A stretch of 44,479 nucleotides of DNA from Lentimicrobiaceae bacterium. GTDB lineage: Bacteria; Bacteroidota; Bacteroidia; Bacteroidales; F082. The notes beneath the pieces are model-generated. The model worked only from the letters and a program-made list of their open reading frames with translations, did no database searches and was not told where the DNA came from. The translations under genes were made by a program, and so were the position numbers. This document shows, in pieces, positions 31,727 through 39,173 of the stretch. The DNA lies in the NCBI GenBank assembly GCA_018661505.1, contig JABJIE010000083.1, positions 1 through 44,479 of the forward strand, in the 5' to 3' direction. Every line of letters begins with the position of its first letter. The first letter of the stretch is position 1.

Positions 31727-33969
31727 ATCTCTACCTCCATTCCTGGGTCAGTTGTTAAAAATGTAACGAAATTTCCTCTCATTCCGGTTCCTCCCATCAT
31801 TGGGTCAACCATAATGTTAGTAATTAGATTAGCATCACTCGCTCCTCTACCGTAAGTTCGGGTAAGTTTTTTGTTATTGTGTCCAAACCCATGAACCATG
31901 TAAACGGAGTCCCATCTGATTCTTTCTGTTATTCTAACCTTGATAGGGAATGTGGAAACAACTCCGTCTTGGTTTTGTAACCAAACTTTTTGTCCTTTTT
32001 CCAAATCCCAGAGATCTGCTACTTTTGGATTAACCCAAACGCTATTAGTATCCATCAGATCATGTAGGTTTGGATTATTTGAAGTACGTGAGAAGGTATG
32101 CATAGGTGCTCTTCCATAAATTAACCGATAAAAGCCTTCTTCCGGTTCCGGATGTTTTGTGAATTTTGGTAGAGGGTCGAAACCATGGTCCTCAAATTCA
32201 GTTGCATATAATTCAATTTTCCCAGAGTTTGTATTGAAACTATACTCTTCACCATCGCCTAAATATAAAGGCCCTGATTTTCTTGGGAAGATCTTAATTC
32301 CAATTTTTTGCATCTCATCAAGAGATGTTCCCATCTGCTTAAGCTGCCAGTCAAGAACTTCTGAAAAATCATCGTAGTCGAAGTATGATCCTAATCCAAG
32401 TCGTTCACCCAGTTGTTTGGCAATCCACCATGAAGGTTTTGATTCCCATTTAGGTTCAACAGCAGGCATTCGCAACGCAATATTTGGCTCGCGGTGAGGC
32501 GCCGATCTTATTGTATCATATCTCTCAAGATAAGTGCATTCTGGTAGTATTACGTCGGCATATCCTGTGATATCCATTGGCATTGTGTCCACAACAGCGA
32601 TGAAGTCAACAGACTCGGCGGCCAACTGGAAAAGTTCTTTATTTGGAATTGTAAGAGGTAAATTTGTGCCTGCTACTATCCATGCTTTAATCTGATGTTT
32701 ATAATCAAATTCAGGAATGGATGCCTTGAGTAATTCTGTGGTTATGCCCATTGCTGATAATGGATATTTTCCATCAAGATTGTCTTTCCATGACCAATGT
32801 GGGTGAGGGTATTTTGGGTGAGGGTAGGATGGGACCTTTACTGCTTCTTTGAAATAAAAACCACCTCTTTTACCCCATGATCCCAATAGTGCATTTAGAA
32901 TCGCAATTGCTCTTTCTCTTTGACTATCATCTCCATACCAAGCAACATGTCGACCTGGATGTACAATTACAGATGGAGAAGCATTTGCCATCTCACGGGC
33001 TGTTTTACGAATTACATCTGGTTGAATTGTTGTTATACCATATGCCCATTCTGGTGTCATATTCTTAACATGATCTTTGAGTTGTTCAAAACCAATGGCA
33101 TACTGTTCAATATATTTTTTGTCATAGATGTCTTCATAAATCAATACATGAATCCATGATAACAACAATGCTAAATCTGTTGCAGGTTTTATTGGAAGCC
33201 AGTATTTCGATTTGCTTGCAATGGTGCTCAGACGCGGGTCAACGGTGATAATTGTTGCATTACGTTCTATCGCAGTTGAAACTTCCTGTACCTGACCATT
33301 GTGCATGTTTTCACCAAGATGTGATCCGATAAGAACAAGACAATCAGTATCCCGGATGTCGGTTGGTTCAGGTGAACCGATCCAACTACCATATGTAGCG
33401 GAAAAACCTACCTCACGAGGACCTCTACATTGAGCCCATGCTGGTTCTCCTTCATTATCTGAACCATAAGCATGAAGCAAATGCTTGAAATGAGCTCCAG
33501 GTGCTCCATGATTAAATAGCGCAAATGACTCAGGGCCGTGGTTTTCACTTACATCTTTCATTTTCGAAGCCACAAGATCAAGGGCTTCACTCCATGAAGC
33601 TTTTCTAAAACCTTGTTTCCCGTCCACAGTTTCTCTGATAAGAGGTGTTTTTAACCTGTCGTTATCAGTGTACATCCCAACTCCACCAGTACCACGAGGA
33701 CATAGTCGACCACTACAATGAGGGTCTTCCTTATTACCTATGATTTTTCTGATATTGTTGCTTTTGTCAACGTAAGTCCATCCTGCACATTTCCAAAAAC
33801 AAACTTCACAGTAAGTGGGAAAAGATGTCATTTCTTCATCGCTGACGGGATGTTGTGAATTTGATGCCTGAGCCTTGTTAACTCCGTTCCAGTTTAAGGC
33901 GCTAAGCCCTATTGCTGCTGCTCCTGCGCCAGCTGCTGAAACTTTAATAAAATCCCTTCTTGTTTTCAT
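31723..33969 (-). CDS. psrA: Tat-exported molybdopterin oxidoreductase, polysulfide/thiosulfate reductase type
   Basis: 748 residues. The Tat signal is KTRRDFIKVSAAGAGAAAIG at 2-21, then a [4Fe-4S] site with Cys54, Cys57, Cys61 and Cys90 (LCPRG). Cys181 in AQCRGPREVG is the likely molybdenum ligand, which places it with PsrA/PhsA/tetrathionate-type enzymes rather than Ser- or Asp-ligated DMSO or nitrate reductases. The C-terminal molydopterin-binding region includes SRTSNNPNLHDL and VYMVHGFGHNN. The protein is smaller than respiratory nitrate or SoeA-type enzymes. With PsrB, NrfD, YeeE and rhodanese neighbours, a substrate such as polysulfide, thiosulfate or a protein-bound persulfide is likely. 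tatC is in the window. An oxidative direction is possible. Confidence 0.9.
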   Translation of the reverse strand: MKTRRDFIKVSAAGAGAAAIGLSALNWNGVNKAQASNSQHPVSDEEMTSFPTYCEVCFWKCAGWTYVDKSNNIRKIIGNKEDPHCSGRLCPRGTGGVGMYTDNDRLKTPLIRETVDGKQGFRKASWSEALDLVASKMKDVSENHGPESFALFNHGAPGAHFKHLLHAYGSDNEGEPAWAQCRGPREVGFSATYGSWIGSPEPTDIRDTDCLVLIGSHLGENMHNGQVQEVSTAIERNATIITVDPRLSTIASKSKYWLPIKPATDLALLLSWIHVLIYEDIYDKKYIEQYAIGFEQLKDHVKNMTPEWAYGITTIQPDVIRKTAREMANASPSVIVHPGRHVAWYGDDSQRERAIAILNALLGSWGKRGGFYFKEAVKVPSYPHPKYPHPHWSWKDNLDGKYPLSAMGITTELLKASIPEFDYKHQIKAWIVAGTNLPLTIPNKELFQLAAESVDFIAVVDTMPMDITGYADVILPECTYLERYDTIRSAPHREPNIALRMPAVEPKWESKPSWWIAKQLGERLGLGSYFDYDDFSEVLDWQLKQMGTSLDEMQKIGIKIFPRKSGPLYLGDGEEYSFNTNSGKIELYATEFEDHGFDPLPKFTKHPEPEEGFYRLIYGRAPMHTFSRTSNNPNLHDLMDTNSVWVNPKVADLWDLEKGQKVWLQNQDGVVSTFPIKVRITERIRWDSVYMVHGFGHNNKKLTRTYGRGASDANLITNIMVDPMMGGTGMRGNFVTFLTTDPGMEVEI

Positions 33970-34041
33970 CAGACCTTATTTATTATGCTTTATTAAGCAG
34001 TTTAGTTGGATCTCTCCAATGAGAAAAATTTATTTTAAAGA

Positions 34042-34305
34042 TTAACTAGCTAAGTATTTATTAAGTTCCTGATCATTTAAATTGTAACTTAGACATAGTT
34101 TTTCTTTGGAAGGCGTCTTGATTTTTATAATGGTGCTTTTGTTCAGTTCATATAATATCTCTACAAATAAATTTGAAATTAGATACAGATGAACGGAGTA
34201 TTCTTCATTTTGTCTTATGAGCAATTCTTTACCAGAATTTATAACCATCACTGCTTGCTCAGTTTTTGTAAGACTATTAAAAGATTTTTTTGTTAAAGTG
34301 TCCAT
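34042..34305 (-). CDS. Small conserved protein of unknown function within the sulfur operon
   Basis: 87 residues from the ATG at 34305 (MDTLTKKSFNSLTKTEQAVM); an upstream ATG at 34350 is possible but adds an unrelated stretch. There is no signal or membrane helix. It looks like a small alpha/beta protein: a helix from LTKTEQAVMVINSG, an RQNEEYSVHLYLI strand, a FVEILYELN helix, then KSTIIKIKTPSKEK and a terminal helix NDQELNKYL. Similar small proteins occur in Bacteroidota next to unrelated genes. Its job here is unknown. It lies between the psrA and periplasmic rhodanese genes on the same strand. Confidence 0.6.
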   Translation of the reverse strand: MDTLTKKSFNSLTKTEQAVMVINSGKELLIRQNEEYSVHLYLISNLFVEILYELNKSTIIKIKTPSKEKLCLSYNLNDQELNKYLAS

Positions 34306-34436
34306 GGTTATCTTCTTATTGTTTAACAGTAGGTCGATATAATATTGCACTTTTAAAATCCTGTTTTCTTTTGATATTATTAGGAATATTATCCGTAATA
34401 GAAATTATTAGCACAGATAATATCCAATATCCAGGT

Positions 34437-35336
34437 TTAGCAACCGCCGCCTGAGCCACCTACTTTTTTAGTAGTTAGAACACCAGCTTTATTTTCAAAC
34501 TGATTTCCTTTGCCACCCCATTCTTTGTATGCACCATCATAAATCTTAACATTGGTCCATCCCATAACATCGGTTAAACCAACATAAATTACAGCTGCAA
34601 TTACGCCAGTATTGCAATATACTAAGATTGGTTTGTCTGCTGAAAGTTTATATTTAGCAACAAATGCCTCCATTTCGGCTTTATTTTTAAAACCTTCTGT
34701 AGCATTTAATACTTCTTTATAGCCAATATTGATTGCTCCCGGGATATGCCCAGCACTTTTGTCTGAAGTTCCATCAAATTCTTCAGTTGTACGAGCATCA
34801 ACAATTACTGCTTTTCCTGATTTAACATCGGCAATATCAGCATAAATGGAGGAATTAACTTTTGGTGTGAACGTTGCTTTTGCAACTTTAGAAGGCATTT
34901 TTGTTATTGGAACGCGTGATTTTCTCCATTGAGCCATATCCTTCTGTAGGATTTTTACATCTGGAGCACCTAAATATTTTAGTATCCAATAAACACGTGA
35001 TGAATATTTCTGTGATCCTCCATCATATACTACAATGGTTTTTGTTTCACTTACTCCTTTTGATCCAAAAATTGATGCAAGTATTGCAGGGTCGTGAATT
35101 AGGCCTTCAATTTCTGTGTCTTTATATAAAGTTTTGTGGGGAATGTTTACCGCACCTTTGACATGAGTTTTTTTATAGCTATCTGCTTTGCTCGCATCAA
35201 CAATAATTATATTCTTGTTGGTTTTGAACATTTTCATAAAGTCCGCTGCACTAATGATATCACCCTGCGCCATTATGCTGGATGAATATAGAACAACTAG
35301 TAATCCTGAGAGTAATATATATGTTAACTTTTTCAT
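34437..35336 (-). CDS. Periplasmic two-domain rhodanese (sulfurtransferase) with C-terminal GGGC
   Basis: 299 residues. The Sec signal peptide ends near AQG (about 24). Domain 1 (about 27-140) is inactive (VVYDGGSQKYS, Asp at the Cys position), as is normal for the N-terminal half of thiosulfate sulfurtransferases. Domain 2 (about 160-275) carries the active loop VYCNTGVIAA with Cys241. Beyond the usual end there is a tail, GVLTTKKVGGSGGGC, with Cys299 as the last residue, a second thiol on a flexible Gly arm. The enzyme would move sulfane sulfur from thiosulfate or polysulfide; the tail may accept it from Cys241. It lies between the porin and a small gene in the sulfur operon. Confidence 0.88.
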   Translation of the reverse strand: MKKLTYILLSGLLVVLYSSSIMAQGDIISAADFMKMFKTNKNIIIVDASKADSYKKTHVKGAVNIPHKTLYKDTEIEGLIHDPAILASIFGSKGVSETKTIVVYDGGSQKYSSRVYWILKYLGAPDVKILQKDMAQWRKSRVPITKMPSKVAKATFTPKVNSSIYADIADVKSGKAVIVDARTTEEFDGTSDKSAGHIPGAINIGYKEVLNATEGFKNKAEMEAFVAKYKLSADKPILVYCNTGVIAAVIYVGLTDVMGWTNVKIYDGAYKEWGGKGNQFENKAGVLTTKKVGGSGGGC

Positions 35337-35356
35337 TTTTTGCTTTTTTTGGGTGA

Positions 35357-36472
35357 TTAGAATTTGGCTTGAACCTGAATCATAAATGCATCATTGTCAT
35401 ACTCATTAAAATCACCATTGGTTTTTCCTTCGCTGTTGTATAGGTAGTTAACCTGAATTCTTGTCCAATCGTTTAGAAAGTAATTCAGACCAAATGTAAT
35501 TGTGTTCTGATCATATGTTTGAGTGTTTCCAAGATAAGAATAAGCGGTTCCGTCTGGGTTGTAAGTTTCATATTTTACAATTGGTTGTAAGCTCCAGGGT
35601 GTCATGTACATGGCAGCTACCCAGAAACCATCTTTGTCATATGTTGGAAGAGTTGTCGCAGTTGCTTTTCCTCCACAACCACCACCACCGGCGATCTCTC
35701 CAATATCTTGGCCCATTAAATATTCACCTTGAAGCATGAAATTCCACTTTTCGAAAGTTAAATCAAATGCAGTTCTGGTGCGTCTTTTTTGTTCGTCGTT
35801 AATGTCTTTGGTACCAACAAATCCGGTACGATAACTACCTCCAATTTTTAACCATTGCCATGGAGCAATAACTATACGAGCCGCAATGTCTTTATTGCTG
35901 TTGTCATCAATATGATTAATTCCTGTACCGTTTAGTATGGCTACCTTGTATGAAATCAAATCAGGAATTCCAAATAGAGAATCAGAGCTACCAAGTAACA
36001 TAAGTCCCATATCACGAAATGGAGCAGCAAGCTCGTTTACTACAGTTGATCTTCTAATTGTGTTTAAAGCAAAACAAGGAGTATTAAGTTCAAGACTAAA
36101 AGGTGACTTGTATTGTCCCAAAGAGAATTTTAAATATTTACCAAAAGGGGCGTATGTAACAAAAGCATCCAGTAAATAAGGGCTTCCACCAGATAATCCA
36201 GGGCTAAATTCAGCCATTACATAATAACTAACATCATAAGGTATCGATCCTACAATACCAACCCGAGCTCTTTTAAAGAAAAATGAACTTGGTTTAATTG
36301 GATCTCCATTAGCTTTATCGCCATTTAGGTATGAGTTAAACTGAGGTTGTATGTAACCCACAATTTGTGGACCGTCATCGGATGATGTTTCAACACAGCC
36401 TTGTGCAAGTATTGTATTACTATTAATTATGGTAATTAATAATAATCCTATGAGTAAAGTTGCTTTTTTCAT
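35357..36472 (-). CDS. Outer-membrane porin (OprP/OprO-like) with an internal GGCGG loop
   Basis: 371 residues: signal peptide (about 1-23, ending AQ), then amphipathic beta strands throughout and a terminal Phe (IQVQAKF), the outer-membrane barrel hallmark. Start-of-barrel PQIVGYIQPQFNSY and FFKRARVGIVG near 64-75 are typical of the phosphate-selective porin O/P family. Near 262-269 a hydrophilic loop reads GGGGCGGK, containing GGCGG with Cys266. Free cysteines are rare in porins; this one is placed like a surface or pore loop thiol. It lies in the same operon as rhodaneses with C-terminal GGC, and may admit thiosulfate, polysulfide or sulfate. It starts 82 bases after the lipoprotein rhodanese gene. 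Confidence 0.88.
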   Translation of the reverse strand: MKKATLLIGLLLITIINSNTILAQGCVETSSDDGPQIVGYIQPQFNSYLNGDKANGDPIKPSSFFFKRARVGIVGSIPYDVSYYVMAEFSPGLSGGSPYLLDAFVTYAPFGKYLKFSLGQYKSPFSLELNTPCFALNTIRRSTVVNELAAPFRDMGLMLLGSSDSLFGIPDLISYKVAILNGTGINHIDDNSNKDIAARIVIAPWQWLKIGGSYRTGFVGTKDINDEQKRRTRTAFDLTFEKWNFMLQGEYLMGQDIGEIAGGGGCGGKATATTLPTYDKDGFWVAAMYMTPWSLQPIVKYETYNPDGTAYSYLGNTQTYDQNTITFGLNYFLNDWTRIQVNYLYNSEGKTNGDFNEYDNDAFMIQVQAKF

Positions 36473-36512
36473 GTTTACCGGTCTTATATAAATTTGTAGT
36501 TTAAAATATCAA

Positions 36513-36538
36513 CCTCTGGCACCACTAAGTGCCAGAGG
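36513..36538. other. Strong intercistronic hairpin between lipoprotein rhodanese and porin genes
   Basis: CCTCTGGCAC and GTGCCAGAGG form a perfect ten-base stem with a CACTAA loop. On the minus strand it follows the rhodanese stop by 15 bases. The sequence after it is only mildly T-rich, so it could be a partial terminator or an mRNA-stabilising or processing element that sets different levels of the two products. Confidence 0.7.
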
Positions 36539-36553
36539 AATCAATTCTGTTTA

Positions 36554-37558
36554 TTAATTATTTACTTCAAATGTGTAATCATATGAGTGATGCCATGTTA
36601 CTATTGGATTGTAAGCATCAAGATCGTCATGAATAATGCGGTTAGCACCAAAAAGAATACTTTTTGCATTTGTATATCCAAGTACTTGTAAGTAAGAAAC
36701 AACGAAAGATGAAGTTTGACCTGTGAAGCAGTAAATATATGTGTCTTCTTCAGCAGGAAGAGCATTAATGTTGTCAAAATTAATTGGCTTAAACTGATAA
36801 GCACCAACGAAATGTCCTAATCCAATGTACTCCTCATCATTTTTCCAGAAATTGTAAGTATTATAGGCTGTAGGGTTAGCTAATATATCATCAGATATTA
36901 ATCCCCATTCACCAGCAGCAAGCATAGTGTTAATATTAGCAGCAAGAATTTCTACTGGGTCAGTTGATGTTGTTTCCCATTGAGGAAGTTCATTTGTTGG
37001 GAGTTCAGGGCCATCTGTTGTAACCCAATTTGGATTACTAACTCCAAAGTTATTAACTTTACCTGTCCAAAGATCAAATGCTGTGTTCCAGTAAGACATT
37101 CCAAATTTCATAACTTTAGCTTGAAAACCTGATAGTCTCAATGCCATTGCACCACGTCCGGCAGTTTGACCAGTTTTACAAACAACAAGAATAGGTTTAT
37201 CTGAATAATCAGCAGCTGTAGTCACAATATCAGTTAGAGCTACATTGATAGCACCTTTAATATGACCATTATTGAAATCACTTTCTCCTCTAATATCAAA
37301 AACATGATAATCAGGAATTGTACATTCGTTTTCAACATCAACAATACCGCTACCATCTACCATAGGGGCAGGAGCAACAACCCAACCATCTGCTAATATT
37401 GTTCCAATTTCAAGGTTTTGATCCACAAGGTAGTTCTTTAGAGTTGTAAAATTTCCCTTGTCAGCAGGTGTAATATCATCATTGTCATCTTTACAACCTG
37501 TTAATACGAATGCTGGAATCAGCATCACTACTAGAAAATAACTAAATAATTTTTTCAT
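36554..37558 (-). CDS. Lipoprotein with two active-type rhodanese domains
   Basis: 334 residues. The lipoprotein signal ends in LTGC with Cys22, followed by KDDNDD, an Asp-rich stretch. Rhodanese domain 1 (about 75-165) has VFDIRGESDFNNGHIKGAINV and the loop VVCKTGQTAGR with Cys127. Domain 2 (about 240-325) has YIGLGHFVGAYQF and the loop YIYCFTGQTSS with Cys277. Both catalytic cysteines are present, unlike most tandem rhodaneses, in which one half is inactive. It is probably anchored to a membrane facing the periplasm or cell surface. First gene of the large sulfur operon, divergent from the second Crp/Fnr gene. Unlike the other rhodaneses it has no GGC tail. Confidence 0.88.
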   Translation of the reverse strand: MKKLFSYFLVVMLIPAFVLTGCKDDNDDITPADKGNFTTLKNYLVDQNLEIGTILADGWVVAPAPMVDGSGIVDVENECTIPDYHVFDIRGESDFNNGHIKGAINVALTDIVTTAADYSDKPILVVCKTGQTAGRGAMALRLSGFQAKVMKFGMSYWNTAFDLWTGKVNNFGVSNPNWVTTDGPELPTNELPQWETTSTDPVEILAANINTMLAAGEWGLISDDILANPTAYNTYNFWKNDEEYIGLGHFVGAYQFKPINFDNINALPAEEDTYIYCFTGQTSSFVVSYLQVLGYTNAKSILFGANRIIHDDLDAYNPIVTWHHSYDYTFEVNN

Positions 37559-37602
37559 TTTTAAAAATTTAAGTGTTACAATTAAAATTCAATTTTAGTT
37601 AA

Positions 37603-37618
37603 TGTTAATTTATTAACA
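37603..37618. promoter_or_regulatory. Palindromic operator candidate at the sulfur-operon promoter
   Basis: TGTTAAT-TT-ATTAACA is a perfect 7-2-7 inverted repeat. It overlaps the end of the minus-strand -7 box at 37617-37624, so a bound regulator would cover the transcription start. It is probably a site for the adjacent Crp/Fnr protein or another dimeric regulator. Confidence 0.5.
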
Positions 37619-37624
37619 AATGTA
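37617..37624 (-). promoter_or_regulatory. -7 promoter box of the large sulfur operon
   Basis: TACATTTG on the minus strand, exact TAnnTTTG, 58 bases upstream of the lipoprotein rhodanese start at 37558. Confidence 0.5.
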
Positions 37625-37627
37625 GGT

Positions 37628-37641
37628 TGTACATATGCACA
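37628..37641. promoter_or_regulatory. Second inverted repeat in the divergent regulatory region
   Basis: TGTACATATGCACA is a 14-base palindrome with six of seven pairs matched (centre CATATG). It lies just upstream of the minus-strand -7 box and is a candidate activator site. Confidence 0.4.
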
Positions 37642-37690
37642 TATTTACATGGGAACATTGTAATTGGTCGTAACAAAAACTGTAATTTGA

Positions 37691-37704
37691 CATAAAAATT
37701 TATG
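37691..37704. promoter_or_regulatory. Inverted repeat upstream of the second Crp/Fnr gene
   Basis: CATAAA-AA-TTTATG is a perfect 6-2-6 inverted repeat. It overlaps the most upstream possible ATG (37702). With the preferred start at 37759 it lies about 30 bases before the -7 box at 37733, so it could be an autoregulatory operator. Confidence 0.4.
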
Positions 37705-37732
37705 ACGGACACCGAAAATTTGCTAGAATTTG

Positions 37733-37740
37733 TACATTTG
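37733..37740 (+). promoter_or_regulatory. -7 promoter box of the second Crp/Fnr gene
   Basis: TACATTTG is an exact TAnnTTTG, 18 bases before the ATG at 37759. It lies inside the longer open frame from 37702, which supports the shorter protein. Confidence 0.45.
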
Positions 37741-37758
37741 CATGAAAATATTGTGGAA

Positions 37759-38457
37759 ATGAGTAAGGTTGTTGATTTACCGGCAAGTTGTATTGTAGAG
37801 AACATACAATCTGAGTGTTTTAGCGTCTTGACGGATGAGGAAAAAGATCTGCTGGAAAAGAACACCATAAATATTGAATATAAGAAGGGAGAGGTTATTG
37901 CTAAGCAAGGAACCTTTGCTTCACATGTTATTTTTCTAAAATCAGGCTTGGTTAAAGTCTATATTGGAGGTCAGTCGAAAGATTTAATCTTAAAGATGAT
38001 TCCAGAAGATCATTTCATTGGATTGTCATCCATTTACGATGGTAATAATACTTTTATTTATTCTGCATCAACCTATGTTGATACTGTTGCAAGCTTAATA
38101 GATGTGAACTTTTTCAAATCCCTGCTGAGAAAAAACGGGAATTTTGCATATAAAATAGCCAATATCCAAAATGAGAATGCTGCCCAGGTTTATGGTAGGT
38201 TTTATTGCTTAACCAGAAAGCAATCAGGTGGTCTAGTTGCTGATTTAATGCTTTGCCTTGCTAATCGTGTGTTCAAATCCGATAAATTTTGTTTACCATT
38301 GTCCAGAAGTGACCTTGCGGATTTAACAGGTCTCTCCATTGAAAGCGTTCTCCGAATAATGAAGGATTTCAAGAATGAAGGTCTAATCGAAACAAAGGGT
38401 AAGAATATTAAGATTCTAAACGAAGAACAGCTCGATAAGATTTCCAGATTTGGATGA
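37759..38457 (+). CDS. Crp/Fnr-family transcriptional regulator (second)
   Basis: 232 residues from the ATG at 37759; an ATG at 37702 would add 19 residues and include a promoter box, so I prefer the shorter form. A short Cys-containing N-terminus (LPASCIVENIQSECFSVL, two Cys) is followed by the beta-roll sensor domain (about 25-130), the dimer helix, and a winged helix-turn-helix with PLSRSDLADLTGLSIESVLRIMKDFKNEGLI. It is divergent from the large sulfur operon with two palindromes between. It is probably that operon's regulator. It differs clearly from the first Crp/Fnr protein of the window; the ligand (haem, redox, sulfur species) is unknown. Confidence 0.85.
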   Translation: MSKVVDLPASCIVENIQSECFSVLTDEEKDLLEKNTINIEYKKGEVIAKQGTFASHVIFLKSGLVKVYIGGQSKDLILKMIPEDHFIGLSSIYDGNNTFIYSASTYVDTVASLIDVNFFKSLLRKNGNFAYKIANIQNENAAQVYGRFYCLTRKQSGGLVADLMLCLANRVFKSDKFCLPLSRSDLADLTGLSIESVLRIMKDFKNEGLIETKGKNIKILNEEQLDKISRFG

Positions 38458-38511
38458 AAAAAAGAGGCCGAAGCATTGCTTCTTCCCAAAACGCATCATT
38501 ATTTATTTTAA

Positions 38512-38681
38512 ATTCCAATACACCGCGAGGTAGTTTACATTTTCTGGTTTTTTATATGTCAACAGAAAGTGTGATTCGGACATTAAAGAAATTTCAAGAA
38601 GATGGATTGATTAAAATTACCGGTAAAACCTTTGAGGTAATCTACGGAGAAGGATTGATGAAAATTTGCCACCTTGGGTAG
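38512..38681 (+). pseudogene. Decayed helix-turn-helix end of a third Crp/Fnr regulator
   Basis: From the ATG at 38556 the frame reads MSTESVIRTLKKFQEDGLIK, then ITGKTFEVI and a closing MKICHLG. This is the recognition helix and wing of a Crp/Fnr protein. Just upstream, IPIHREV (38512-38532) in another frame matches the expected PL(S/T)RREV lead-in, and TCTGGT for the Ser-Gly turn is still present. An extra eight bases or so and a frame change separate the pieces. The N-terminal 180 residues are missing. The remnant overlaps nothing functional and follows the intact regulator directly, so a tandem duplicate was lost. Any 75-residue product of the open frame at 38454 would be an accident of frame. 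Confidence 0.7.
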
Positions 38682-38742
38682 TTCCCTTGTTTATCTTGAT
38701 TATATATAAGCCAATGTTATCCATGATATTTTAGTAATTTAG

Positions 38743-38750
38743 TATTTTCG
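38743..38750 (+). promoter_or_regulatory. Possible -7 box upstream of the Rieske-cytochrome b operon
   Basis: TATTTTCG, one base from TAnnTTTG, lies 17 bases before the GTG start at 38768. Confidence 0.35.
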
Positions 38751-38767
38751 CGTTTTAACGGTATTCT

Positions 38768-39166
38768 GTGAACAAGGAAGTACATACACGAAGATACTTT
38801 ATTAAATCTGCCTTCATTGGGTTGATTGCAGGATCTGCTGTTCTATGGGGTAAGATGGTTAGCAGACAAAAAACCATTATCTCAAAAAAGAAACACTCCA
38901 TTCCGTACAATCCTAATAAGGAGGTTAGTTTTCATGATGAATTCATTGTTATTAATCAAGATAATAATATTCAGGTATTATCGTCCAGGTGTACTCATCT
39001 GGGGTGTAAAATAATCAACGAATCCGAATCAAAGCTTCACTGCCCATGCCATGGTTCTTCATTCGATTTGGATGGAAATGCCTTGGTGGGTCCGGCATTG
39101 AGGCCGCTGGAAAAGCTTGATTTTGAAGTTGATAGAAATAGCAGTGTTCTTACTGTTCAAGTATAA
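38768..39166 (+). CDS. Tat-signal Rieske [2Fe-2S] protein
   Basis: 132 residues from a GTG start. The Tat-like N-terminus TRRYFIKSAFIGLIAGSAVLWG (7-28) is probably retained as a membrane anchor. Box 1 CTHLGC has Cys75 and His77 as ligands with Cys80; box 2 CPCHGSSF has Cys92 and His95 as ligands with Cys94. The Cys80-Cys94 disulfide typical of high-potential Rieske proteins can form. The closing GPALRPLEKLDFEVD is typical of bc-complex Rieske subunits. It lies seven bases upstream of the cytochrome b fusion gene, so the two make a quinol-oxidising Rieske/cytochrome b complex. tatC is in the window. Confidence 0.93.
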   Translation: MNKEVHTRRYFIKSAFIGLIAGSAVLWGKMVSRQKTIISKKKHSIPYNPNKEVSFHDEFIVINQDNNIQVLSSRCTHLGCKIINESESKLHCPCHGSSFDLDGNALVGPALRPLEKLDFEVDRNSSVLTVQV

Positions 39167-39173
39167 ATTATAA

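Noticed and set aside
31723-33969. Reading the molybdoenzyme as a nitrate or DMSO reductase
   Set aside because: The likely Mo ligand is Cys in a QCRGPRE context, the protein is too small for NarG, and the neighbours are sulfur genes.
27784-35336. C-terminal GGC tails as lipoprotein or sortase-type anchoring signals
   Set aside because: Lipoboxes act at the N-terminus, and there is no hydrophobic or charged sorting tail after the Cys; the proteins already have N-terminal anchors or signal peptides.
38454-38681. 75-residue open frame beginning four bases before the second Crp/Fnr stop
   Set aside because: Only its second half resembles a protein family, and the N-terminal part is out-of-frame sequence of an eroded regulator, so I list it as a pseudogene, not a gene.
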